Positions 1 to 7,552 of a stretch of 33,488 bases of DNA are shown here, in pieces. A program made the position numbers and the translations under genes. The stretch is from NCBI GenBank assembly GCA_035556515.1, contig DATMEO010000090.1, positions 1 through 33,488 on the forward strand, written 5' to 3'. This stretch comes from Gaiellasilicea sp035556515. GTDB lineage: Bacteria > Actinomycetota > Thermoleophilia > Gaiellales > Gaiellaceae. The notes beneath the pieces were generated by a model. The model saw only the letters and a program-made list of their open reading frames with translations, searched no databases and was not told where the DNA came from. Each line of letters begins with the position of its first letter. Position 1 is the first letter of the stretch.

Positions 1-302
1 TCCCAGAGCACGTCGCCGCAGGTGACGCGTGCGCCGGTGAGCCGCAGCCGCTCGAGGTTCTCCGAGATCGTCCGGCACGCCGCCTTATCGCTCTCGACGA
101 AGGTGACGCTCGCCGCCCCGCGTGAGAGCGCCTCGATCCCCATCGCCCCGGAGCCTGCGAAAAGGTCGAGCACGCTGGCGCCGTCGACAGGGCCGATCAG
201 GTTGAACGCAGCCTCGCGGACACGGTCGCCCGTTGGCCGGGTCGCGAGCCCCTTCGGGGCGGCGATCCGGGCGCCGCGGTGGGTGCCGGCGATGACTCTC
301 AT
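1..302 (-). CDS. rsmD: 16S rRNA (guanine966-N2)-methyltransferase RsmD, N-terminal part (gene runs off the left edge)
   Basis: Known role of the family: SAM-dependent methylation of G966 in 16S rRNA during 30S assembly. Reading the minus strand from an ATG at 302 gives about 100 open residues that begin MRVIAGTHRG, then RPTGDRVREAAFNLI, the typical RsmD opening. The SAM-binding motif I follows as DLFAGSGAMGIEALSRGA, then the acidic motif TFVESDKAA. The catalytic NPPY motif and C-terminus lie beyond the window. The gene starts 23 bp from a divergent GNAT gene. In many Actinobacteria rsmD directly follows recG; here two glycosidase-like genes and the GNAT gene lie between. No stop codon is seen, so this is a partial gene and not a pseudogene. 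Confidence 0.88.
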   Translation of the reverse strand, partial: MRVIAGTHRGARIAAPKGLATRPTGDRVREAAFNLIGPVDGASVLDLFAGSGAMGIEALSRGAASVTFVESDKAACRTISENLERLRLTGARVTCGDVLW

Positions 303-325
303 GCCGTGGCTCTACCACACGCGCG

Positions 326-871
326 GTGCGAGACTCCCGGGCAACCGTGGTCGAGCAGATCGAGATCCGCCGCCTCGCTCCCTCCGAGCTGCCCGAGCAG
401 CTCGACGGGCTCGCCGCCGTCCTTTACGACTGCGTCGCCGGAGGTGCCTCCGTCAGCTACATGGCACCGTTCTCCAACGCGGACGCGCGGAGCGCCTTCG
501 CGGGCTTCGCCGCCGAGGCCGCGCACGGTCGCCGCCTGATCCTGGCGGCGTTCGCGGGGGACGATCTGGTCGGGACGGTGCAGCTGATCCTCGCGCTGCC
601 GCCGAACCAGCCGCACCGAGGTGAGATCGCGAAGCTGCTCGTGCACCGCTCGGCCCGCGGGCGCGGGATCGCCCGGCAGCTGATGGAGCGTGCCGAAGCC
701 GAGGCGCGGGCGGAGGGAAAGACCCTGCTCGTGCTCGACGCCGTCACCGGCGGTGAGGCAGCGCGCCTCTACGAGCGCATGGGCTGGACGACGGTCGGCG
801 TCGTCCCCGGCTTCGCCCTCTATCCGGACGGGCGACCCTGCGACACGACCTACTTCTGGAAGGCGCTCTAG
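326..871 (+). CDS. GNAT-family N-acetyltransferase
   Basis: A protein of about 175-181 residues with one GNAT fold. The acetyl-CoA pyrophosphate-binding loop is visible as RSARGRGIARQLM (about residues 108-120), preceded by the beta4 strand GEIAKLLVH, and followed by LLVLDAVTGGEAARLYERMGW, the usual motif B region. The protein ends YFWKAL. These features suit a small-molecule or amino-acid acetyltransferase; the substrate cannot be told. Start choice is uncertain: GTG at 326 is the longest, but GTG at 347 or 350 (V-V-E-Q-I-E-I-R) would give a more usual N-terminus, and no clear ribosome binding site decides it. The gene is divergent from rsmD and convergent with the glycosidase at 868; the two stop codons share one CTAG. 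Confidence 0.85.
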   Translation: MRDSRATVVEQIEIRRLAPSELPEQLDGLAAVLYDCVAGGASVSYMAPFSNADARSAFAGFAAEAAHGRRLILAAFAGDDLVGTVQLILALPPNQPHRGEIAKLLVHRSARGRGIARQLMERAEAEARAEGKTLLVLDAVTGGEAARLYERMGWTTVGVVPGFALYPDGRPCDTTYFWKAL

Positions 872-2736
872 CGCGAGATCAACAGCTGGCGCGCGGGAAC
901 GAGCGCCGGCCGGGCGAGCTGGACCCCGTCCCGCCAGACGCGCACGCGGAACGCCGGTTTGCCCGCGACGCGCTCGGCGTGCAGGAGGTAGCGCTTGGCG
1001 CCGTCGGTGCCGTTCAGCCAGAAGGCGCGCGCATCCGTGCGCAGCCCGAGCGCGGTCAGCCGGACTGACCGGGCAGGCCCGCGGCCGCGCAGCGTCAGCG
1101 TGCCTCTCACCTTCTTCAGGTCCGAGCGAACCGAGAGCTGAGCCTTCAGCCCGCCGCCCAGACGGAGTGCTCCGACGGAACTGACCCGAGCCTTCGAGTT
1201 GACGACCCGCACCCCGACACGTAGCCCGGAGGCGAGGTTGACGGCGTCGCCGGCGAAGCGGACGGCAACGCGGTAGCGGCCCGGCTTCGGCGGCGGCATC
1301 GGCTTGACGGCCGCCGAGCCCACCTTGTTCGTCACCCCGACGTATGCCGTCGAGCCGAGCAGGAACTGCAGCTGCTTCCCGGCGAGCCCGTTCGAGCTCA
1401 CCGTCCGCCCGCGCGTCAGTTGCGCGCGCGGCTGCAGGAAGCCGTACGGGACGAGCTTGCCGCCGCGATAGGTGATCTTCGTCAGCGAGCGGGTGGCCTT
1501 CGGCGTCGCCGCCGTCTTGGCCGTTCCGCTCGCGCCCCCAGGCACGCCCGGCGCAGCCTTGAGCTTGTTGCAGTCGACGCGCCGCTCGTTCACCTCACGG
1601 ACGACCGAGCGGAAGGCGTCGTAGGAGTCCTTCGGCGACCCGTCGGCCCAGAGCAGCCCGGACTGCCATCCCGCCAAGTTCGCCTCGTCGCGGATCAGGA
1701 AGTTGAAGACCGCGGCGATATGGGGCTGGCAGTAGGTCATCCGCAAGCTGTCTGCAAGCTGCGTCGCCTGGTCCGGAGCGGGGCTCGCGTCCGGAGGCCT
1801 CGCCTGCGGGGCCGGCGGCCCCACATCAGGCAGCGAGCCGGGCCAGTTCTCGACACCTGTGTAGAGACCCTGCTTCGCATCGTCGATCTGCGTCTGGTAG
1901 CCGGTCTCCAGGTACCAGATCGGGACGCCGTTGTCGGGGGTCGGTTGCCCCGTCCCACCGAACGCCTCCCGGAGCCGCACGAGTAACCGGTCGAAGTCGC
2001 CCAGAGACACGATCGCTTCGTCGCTGTGCGCGGTCCAGGGCCGCTCGTTCGAGCTGGTCGGATACGGGTGGTGCCCGAAGGTGTCGAAGAGCGGACGCGT
2101 CCGCCCGCTCGCGCGATAGGCGGCTCCCATCCCCCTGATGAACGACGTCGGCGAGTGCGAGACGTTCGAGAACGCGTTCGGGTTGTCATTGCCCCAGACG
2201 GAGGTCGCGGGGCCGACGACGTTGACGGACGGCCTCAGCGTGTGGAGCACGTCCCAGCAGCGCGCGAGCAGCGCCACGTAGCGTGCCGGTGCGTCACTCG
2301 CGCCGGCGACGTCGTACTGGGGCTTCCAGAAGAACCGGAGGTTGGGCTCGTTCCAGACCACGACGTCGTTGATCTGCGGATAGCGAGTGATCATTCGGCT
2401 GAGGTACGTGCAGTACTCGTCCCGGGCGCGGTCGTCGAGCGGCGCCTCGCCCTGCGGGGAGAACACCGATACGACGATGCGGACACCGGCGCCCTGCATG
2501 ACGGCCTGGTTGACGAGCATGACGTCGAGAGGCGCGAGGTCGATCTGACCCGGCTGCCACGGGAGCGTGATCCCAATCGCCTGCAGCCCGAGGTCGCGTG
2601 CGACCGCGAGGGTCGAGCCGGTCGACCACTTGAGACGGTCCTCGCGAGCGCCGACGAGCATGCCGGGCTCAGCGCCTGCGGGTCGCGGAACGGCCAGCAC
2701 GGCAAGCACGACGACGATCCAGATCCAATGCCGCAT
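868..2736 (-). CDS. Secreted cellulase-fold (TIM-barrel) glycoside hydrolase with C-terminal beta domain
   Basis: A 622-residue exported protein. Residues 1-22 form a signal peptide (hydrophobic WIVVVLAVLAV, then AGA). Residues of about 25-385 look like a clan-A TIM-barrel glycosidase: VVVWNEPN places the acid/base glutamate at E130, and PIWYLETGYQTQ places the likely nucleophile at E277. This pattern is shared by GH5, GH39 and relatives; the exact family is not resolved. After an Ala/Thr-rich linker (about 395-420) comes a beta-rich region of about 200 residues with no catalytic motif, perhaps carbohydrate binding or cell-wall associated. ATG at 2736 has a good upstream site (AAGGGG). It lies 80 bp downstream of the rhamnosidase-like gene in the same direction, so the two may act on the same polysaccharide. 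The substrate is unknown. Confidence 0.78.
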   Translation of the reverse strand: MRHWIWIVVVLAVLAVPRPAGAEPGMLVGAREDRLKWSTGSTLAVARDLGLQAIGITLPWQPGQIDLAPLDVMLVNQAVMQGAGVRIVVSVFSPQGEAPLDDRARDEYCTYLSRMITRYPQINDVVVWNEPNLRFFWKPQYDVAGASDAPARYVALLARCWDVLHTLRPSVNVVGPATSVWGNDNPNAFSNVSHSPTSFIRGMGAAYRASGRTRPLFDTFGHHPYPTSSNERPWTAHSDEAIVSLGDFDRLLVRLREAFGGTGQPTPDNGVPIWYLETGYQTQIDDAKQGLYTGVENWPGSLPDVGPPAPQARPPDASPAPDQATQLADSLRMTYCQPHIAAVFNFLIRDEANLAGWQSGLLWADGSPKDSYDAFRSVVREVNERRVDCNKLKAAPGVPGGASGTAKTAATPKATRSLTKITYRGGKLVPYGFLQPRAQLTRGRTVSSNGLAGKQLQFLLGSTAYVGVTNKVGSAAVKPMPPPKPGRYRVAVRFAGDAVNLASGLRVGVRVVNSKARVSSVGALRLGGGLKAQLSVRSDLKKVRGTLTLRGRGPARSVRLTALGLRTDARAFWLNGTDGAKRYLLHAERVAGKPAFRVRVWRDGVQLARPALVPARQLLISR

Positions 2737-2816
2737 TCCCCTTCCGCAACCTAGACCCTTTTGCGGCGGATCTCCAACCCGGTTTCAAAGCAGGCTCCGG
2801 CGCCGCGGCGCTCTCG

Positions 2817-4181
2817 CTACTTCATGACCCGGGCCGTGCCCGGCGGATTCGTGATCTTCAACAAGGGACGGCCCTTCGGTCCGCGCCTCCACTCGACCGT
2901 GATCACGCCGTGCGGGGTCCAGACCTCGCCGCGTGCCCACTCGAGCCCGGGCGCGCGGGGAACGACGGTGAAGGTCGCGTACCCCGGGGATGTAGGTCGA
3001 ACGCCCAGCGCAAATGCGGTCAGCACGGGCGCCGCACCGGCGGACCAGCCGGAGGCGAAGCTCGTATACGTCCCCTGGAAGCCGCCACCGAACGGACCGA
3101 TCGCCTCCCAGGTGGTATCCCGCGGCCCGGCGCGGAGCATGTATCCCCAGCCGCGCCGGACGAGCTCGAGCGCCGACTCGCCGAGTCCGGCCTCGTAGCG
3201 CGCCAACGCCTCGAAGAACGAGATGAAGGGATACACGCGCTCCCTGCCGTGCGTCCCCCAGATCGGATGATCGAACGCCTCGCTCTCGACCATCGTGTTG
3301 CCGTAGTCGCGACGGTTGTGCCGATCCAGGAAGCCGAGCGCTGATGCTGCTTCCGATCGCGTGGCGGCGCCGGCAAGGATCGCGAAGGCGTTTGCATCCT
3401 GAGGATGTGCGGCGGTCGACGCCTCGGAGTCCTGAAAGGCGCCGACCGACGAGTCCCAGAACACCCGCCGAATCGTAGTTGCGAGCGTGCCCGACCTCTG
3501 CTGCCACGATCCGGCGTGGGCGACATCTCCGACCCACCGGGCGAGTTCGGAGCCGAGCCTCAGAGCGCGTGCATAGCCGCCGTTGTAGTACGCCACGACC
3601 TCGCCGGTTCGGCGGATGTAGCCGTAGTCCATCGGACCGTGGGTGTTCACGATCAAGCCGTCCGGCCGCGCGATCGACCGGTACCACCCGTCGAGGAGGC
3701 GAATGAGCGTCTGGTGGTAGCGCCGCGCGTACCCAATGTCGCCGGTATGGAGGACATAGTCGTAGGACGCCTCGATCCAGTACGCGGGGTAGTCGATCAG
3801 GGTCGTCGAAAAGTTGACGTACGGGCTCGACGGAATCGATCCGTCGCCACGCTGAGCGTCCGCGAACATCGCGAGTGTCCGCCGAAGCGCTGAGAAGTCG
3901 CCGTCGCCCGAGACGAGCATCGCCTTGCCGATGACGCCGAGGTCGCCGACGTACGGGCAACGATCCCGGACGACGCCGTCGAGGATCACCGGCGCCGATC
4001 CCGGCACTGCACATCCCCGCGGATCCAGGTTGACCGGAGGCGAGACCATCAACCAGGCGGTCTTCGCGGACGCCTTCCAGGCGTCGTTGAGCGTCGCCTC
4101 ACTCGACTCGAACGACCCGCCGAGCGCCGACTGCGCCAAGGCGAGGGCCAGCAGCCCAAGGACGAGTACGCGCTTGGGCAC
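2817..4181 (-). CDS. Secreted alpha-L-rhamnosidase-like (six-hairpin) glycosidase
   Basis: A 454-residue protein with a short signal peptide (MPKRVLVLGLLALALAQSALG). The motif LDGVVRDRCPYVGDLG (residues 67-82) matches the acid-rich D-x-x-x-R-D-x-x-x-x-x-GD site of GH78 (alpha,alpha)6-barrel rhamnosidases. The end matches the small C-terminal beta domain of that family: ASGWSAGAAPVLTAFALGV then FTVVPRAPGLEWARGEVWTPHG. The length is about half that of classic GH78 enzymes, because the N-terminal beta-sandwich domains are absent. The start is GTG at 4181, 21 bp after the recG stop, so it may be transcribed with recG, although a functional link is doubtful. It probably works outside the cell on a rhamnose-containing or related glycan together with the hydrolase downstream. 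GH assignment is by motif only. Confidence 0.78.
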   Translation of the reverse strand: MPKRVLVLGLLALALAQSALGGSFESSEATLNDAWKASAKTAWLMVSPPVNLDPRGCAVPGSAPVILDGVVRDRCPYVGDLGVIGKAMLVSGDGDFSALRRTLAMFADAQRGDGSIPSSPYVNFSTTLIDYPAYWIEASYDYVLHTGDIGYARRYHQTLIRLLDGWYRSIARPDGLIVNTHGPMDYGYIRRTGEVVAYYNGGYARALRLGSELARWVGDVAHAGSWQQRSGTLATTIRRVFWDSSVGAFQDSEASTAAHPQDANAFAILAGAATRSEAASALGFLDRHNRRDYGNTMVESEAFDHPIWGTHGRERVYPFISFFEALARYEAGLGESALELVRRGWGYMLRAGPRDTTWEAIGPFGGGFQGTYTSFASGWSAGAAPVLTAFALGVRPTSPGYATFTVVPRAPGLEWARGEVWTPHGVITVEWRRGPKGRPLLKITNPPGTARVMK

Positions 4182-4202
4182 CCGCCGATCGTAAACGTCT
4201 AG

Positions 4203-6263
4203 TTAGGACTCGCCTAGATGGTCGGCGTCGCCGAGCAGAACGTCGACCTCGGGCGCCATCGTCTCCACCGGCAGCGCCTGCGCCGCCTCGCGTGCCCGCT
4301 CGAGCAACTCGCGATCGTGCGTGATCCGGGCGAAGCGGAGGTCGGAGAGGCCCGACTGGCGGGCGCCGAGAAGGGCGCCGCCGCCGCGGATCTCGAGGTC
4401 CTTTTCGGCGAGTTCGAAGCCGTCGGTCGAGGCGACCATCGCGTCGAGGCGGTCGTGAGCGCTCTCGGTCAGCTCCTCCTTCGGACCAGAGACGAGCAGG
4501 CAGTACGACTGCTCTCCCGCACGGCCGACACGACCGCGGAGCTGATGCAGCTGGGCGAGCCCGAAGCGGTCTGCCTCCTGGACGATCATGATCGTCGCGT
4601 TCGGGACGTCGACGCCGACCTCGATCACGGTCGTGGCGACGAGGACGTCGAGCTCACCGGCCTTGAAACGCGCCATCAGCTCGCGCCGCTCGGCGGGCTT
4701 CAGCCGCCCGTGCATGCAGCCGACGCGGAAGCCGCCGAGCTCGCCCTCGCGCAGCCGCTCGGCCTCTGCCTCAGCCGCGCGTGCGGTCGACGTGGCCGAC
4801 TCCTCGATCAGCGGGCAGACGACGTAGGCCTGACGGCCCTCGGTCAGGTGGGCCCGCAGCCTTGTATAGGCCTCGGAGCTGCGTTCGTCCGTCACCCACG
4901 CGGTCACGATCGGCTTCCTGCTCGCCGGCGGCTTCGCGATCTCGCTGACGGCGAGGTCGCCGTAGACGGTGAGCGCGAGCGTGCGCGGGATCGGCGTCGC
5001 GGTCATGTGCAAGACGTGCGGAGCGCGCCCCTCGACGAGCGCCGCGCGCTGCTCGACGCCGAAGCGGTGCTGCTCGTCGACGACCGCGACGGCGAGGTCG
5101 CGGAACTCGAAGCCCTTCTGGATCAGCGCGTGCGTGCCGACGACGACGTCCGCCTGGCCGCCGATCTTCGACTTGACCGAGCCGGTGACGAGCGCGCAGC
5201 TGACGCCGAGCTCCATGCAGATTCCCTCGATCGTGAGGAAGTGCTGCTCCGCGAGCGTCTCTGTCGGCGCCATCAGCGCCCCCTGACGCCCCGCCTCGAC
5301 CGCCCGCAGCAGCGCGTAGAGCGCAACGACGGTCTTGCCCGAGCCGACGTCACCCTGGAGCAGCCGTTGCATCGGCGTCGTGCGGGCGAGGTCGGCGTCG
5401 ATCTCCGCGATCGCCTCCTCCTGGTGCTCGGTCAGCTCGAACGGCAGTGCCGCGCGATAGCGGTCGATCAGCTCACCCGGATCCGTGAGCGCGGCGGCGA
5501 CCTGCTCCTCGCGCTCGGCCGTGCGCCGCGCCAGCGCCAGCTGCAGCACCAGCAGCTCGTCGAAGGCGAGCCGCTGCCTCCCCTCCTCGGCCTCGTCGAG
5601 CGAGCGCGGCTTGTGGATCGACGCCAGCGCGTCGCCGCGGAGCGGCAGCCCGCGCTGCACTTTCAAGGCGGCGGGCAGGGGATCCGGACGGTCGCTCACG
5701 AGCGGCAGCGCGGCCTCGACGAGCTCGCGCAGCTTCGCGGCCGAGATCTCCTCGCTCGCGGGATAGACCGGCGCGAAGTCGGCCGTCGCCGAGCCGCCGT
5801 TGAGATCGAACGAGCGTACCGCGAAACCGAAGCGGTTCGGCGCGCCGCGCAGGCGGACGTGAGTGCCCGGCTTCAGCTTCTCCTGCAGCCATGGCTGGTT
5901 GAACCACGTGGCGCTGATCTGGCCGGTGCCGTCCGAGACCTGCGCCGTCAGGATCTGCAGCCTGCCGCGACCGCGCCGCAGCGACGTCCGGATCACCTCG
6001 CCCTCGATCAGCACTTCCTCCTCGCCGAAGAGGTCGGCGATCCGCTTCTCCGGCGCGGGACGCTCGTAGCGGCGCGGCCGATGGTCGAGCAGGTCGCCGA
6101 GCCTTTCGAGCCCGAGCTTGGCGAGCCGCTTCTTCAGCGTCGGCCCGACGCCGGGCAGCGATTCCAGCGGCGCCTCCAACCGCTCGGGGCGGAAGCGGCC
6201 GCGCGTCGCCGGCCAGCGCTCAGGCGGGTCCACGGCGGCGAAACCGGGCTGGGGCCGGCTCAT
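4203..6263 (-). CDS. recG: ATP-dependent DNA helicase RecG
   Basis: RecG remodels stalled replication forks and branch-migrates Holliday junctions. The 686-residue length is normal. In order: a helix-hairpin-helix-like SLPGVGPTLKKRLAKLG (35-51), the wedge OB domain (about 80-160), then helicase motifs: Walker A GDVGSGKT (304-311), motif Ia MAPTETLAEQH, motif II DEQH (396-399), motif III MTATPIPRTL, motif IV-V region VATTVIEVGVDVPNA, motif VI QLRGRVGR, and the RecG-specific C-terminal TRG region (LEIRGGGALLGARQSGLSDLRFA). The start is ATG at 6263, 25 bp after degV, so it is probably the next gene of the asp23-fakA operon. The position downstream of fakA is conserved in many Gram-positive bacteria. 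Confidence 0.97.
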   Translation of the reverse strand: MSRPQPGFAAVDPPERWPATRGRFRPERLEAPLESLPGVGPTLKKRLAKLGLERLGDLLDHRPRRYERPAPEKRIADLFGEEEVLIEGEVIRTSLRRGRGRLQILTAQVSDGTGQISATWFNQPWLQEKLKPGTHVRLRGAPNRFGFAVRSFDLNGGSATADFAPVYPASEEISAAKLRELVEAALPLVSDRPDPLPAALKVQRGLPLRGDALASIHKPRSLDEAEEGRQRLAFDELLVLQLALARRTAEREEQVAAALTDPGELIDRYRAALPFELTEHQEEAIAEIDADLARTTPMQRLLQGDVGSGKTVVALYALLRAVEAGRQGALMAPTETLAEQHFLTIEGICMELGVSCALVTGSVKSKIGGQADVVVGTHALIQKGFEFRDLAVAVVDEQHRFGVEQRAALVEGRAPHVLHMTATPIPRTLALTVYGDLAVSEIAKPPASRKPIVTAWVTDERSSEAYTRLRAHLTEGRQAYVVCPLIEESATSTARAAEAEAERLREGELGGFRVGCMHGRLKPAERRELMARFKAGELDVLVATTVIEVGVDVPNATIMIVQEADRFGLAQLHQLRGRVGRAGEQSYCLLVSGPKEELTESAHDRLDAMVASTDGFELAEKDLEIRGGGALLGARQSGLSDLRFARITHDRELLERAREAAQALPVETMAPEVDVLLGDADHLGES

Positions 6264-6288
6264 CGTCCGAGTATTGCAGCCGGTCCGG

Positions 6289-7143
6289 CTAGCCCTGGTA
6301 CCAGAAGAAGCCGACCGTGCCGGGGCCTGCGTGCGTGCCGACGACCGCGCCCAGGCTCGTCACCAGCTTCACGTCCGCCTGCGGCCGGCTCGCGAGCACG
6401 ATCGCGCGCAGCTGCTCGACCGCGTCCGCCGCCTCGGCGTGCGCGATCCCGACCGAGAGGCCCGGGCCGTCGGTGGTCGCCTCCTCGAAGCGCTTCCGGA
6501 ACTCCTCGAACGCCTTGCCGCGGCCGCGGGCCCGTGTCAGCGGCACGACCTCGCCGTCCTCGATCGCGAGGATCGGCTTCACGTTCATCAGGCTGCCCAT
6601 CAGCGCCTTCGCGCGCCCGATCCGGCCGCCCTTGGCGAGAAATTCGAGCGTGTCGACCGTGAAGAGGATCCCCGACCGCTCGCGGTAGAGCGCGATCAGC
6701 GCCTCGACCTCCTCGTCGGTCGTCCCGCGCGCGAGCAGCTCCTGGATCCCGAGGGACAGCATCCCGATCCCGACCGACGCCGACTCGGTGTCGACGAGCC
6801 GGATCCGCTCGCCCTCGTCGGTCGCCGCGAGCGACGCGCTCTGGAACGTGCCCGAGAGCCGCGCCGAGATGTGGAGCGAGTAGATCCGCTCGTAGCCTGC
6901 GAGCGCGTGGTAGACGGTGACGAAGTCCTGCGGCGTCGGCTGCGACGTCGTCGGCAGCTCCGTCGCAGTCCGGAGGCGGGTGTAGAAGTCGTGCGGGTCG
7001 AGCTCGACGTAGTCGCGGAAGCTCTCCTCGCCGAAGCGGACGTAGAGCGGCACGACGCGCATGTTTGGGAAGCGGATCTGCGCGTCCGGGAAGTCGGCGG
7101 TCGAGTCGAGCACGATCGCGGTGTTCTCGGTCGTCAGATTCAT
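6289..7143 (-). CDS. DegV family fatty-acid-binding protein (FakB-like)
   Basis: A 284-residue DegV/EDD-fold protein. Members bind a fatty acid and present it to the kinase FakA, giving an acyl-phosphate for phospholipid synthesis. The family signatures are present: VLDSTADF near the N-terminus, TSQPTPQDF, SARLSGTFQSA, VDTESAS, and FTVDTLEFLAKGGRIGRAKALMGSLMNVKPIL. The ATG at 7143 overlaps the stop of the upstream receiver gene (ATGA), which indicates translational coupling. The fakA-like gene is two genes upstream, so kinase and lipid carrier are made from one transcript. The bound chain length or saturation cannot be read from the sequence. Confidence 0.92.
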   Translation of the reverse strand: MNLTTENTAIVLDSTADFPDAQIRFPNMRVVPLYVRFGEESFRDYVELDPHDFYTRLRTATELPTTSQPTPQDFVTVYHALAGYERIYSLHISARLSGTFQSASLAATDEGERIRLVDTESASVGIGMLSLGIQELLARGTTDEEVEALIALYRERSGILFTVDTLEFLAKGGRIGRAKALMGSLMNVKPILAIEDGEVVPLTRARGRGKAFEEFRKRFEEATTDGPGLSVGIAHAEAADAVEQLRAIVLASRPQADVKLVTSLGAVVGTHAGPGTVGFFWYQG

Positions 7144-7547
7144 CTGGTGACCCGCGCCTCGCCCGCACGCCTGATCGCGCCGACGATCACGTCGAGCTCC
7201 TCGTCCTTCCGCAGGCAGTCGATCGCACCCGCGGCCATCAGCGCATCCAGCTCGCGCGGGCTCGCCGACGCGGTCAGGCAGACGACGGCCACCTCCGGAT
7301 ACTCGTGCACGAGCGCGAGCGTCGTCTCGACGCCGTCCATTCCGGGCAGCCTGAAGTCCATCACGACGACGTCAGGCCGGTGCTCGCGGTAGGCGCCGAC
7401 GGCAGCGTTCCCTTCCGGGATCGCGCCGACCACCTCGATCCCGTCCTGGAGCTCGAGCAGGAGGATCAGCGCCTGCCGGAAGACGTCGTTGTCCTCGACG
7501 AGCAGCACGCGGATGGGGCGGGCTCCGGCCTCCACGCCCAGGACCAT
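7140..7547 (-). CDS. Stand-alone response regulator receiver domain protein
   Basis: A 135-residue protein made of one CheY-like REC domain and nothing else. The acidic pair is E18-D19 (LLVEDND), the phospho-acceptor is D64 in VVVMDFRLPGMDG, the switch threonine is T92 in VVCLTASA, and the conserved lysine is K114 in CLRKDEE. All the residues needed for phosphorylation are there. The sequence resembles the receiver half of NarL-type regulators, but no DNA-binding helix-turn-helix follows: the stop comes about 20 residues after K114. It sits 5 bp after fakA and overlaps degV by 4 bp, so it is embedded in the fatty-acid kinase operon. No histidine kinase gene is in the window. The first ~10 residues may not be translated if a later GTG is used. 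Confidence 0.88.
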   Translation of the reverse strand: MVLGVEAGARPIRVLLVEDNDVFRQALILLLELQDGIEVVGAIPEGNAAVGAYREHRPDVVVMDFRLPGMDGVETTLALVHEYPEVAVVCLTASASPRELDALMAAGAIDCLRKDEELDVIVGAIRRAGEARVTR

Positions 7548-7552
7548 ACGGG

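Noticed and set aside
2800..2811. GC palindrome GCGCCGCGGCGC just downstream of the rhamnosidase-like gene
   Set aside because: Short, without loop or T-run, partly inside a GC-rich stretch; it could occur by chance and is not called a terminator.
4218..6662. An 814-residue plus-strand frame
   Set aside because: Antisense to recG and degV, low complexity in Arg, Leu, Ala and Asp, no motif. Long antisense frames are expected in DNA this rich in GC.
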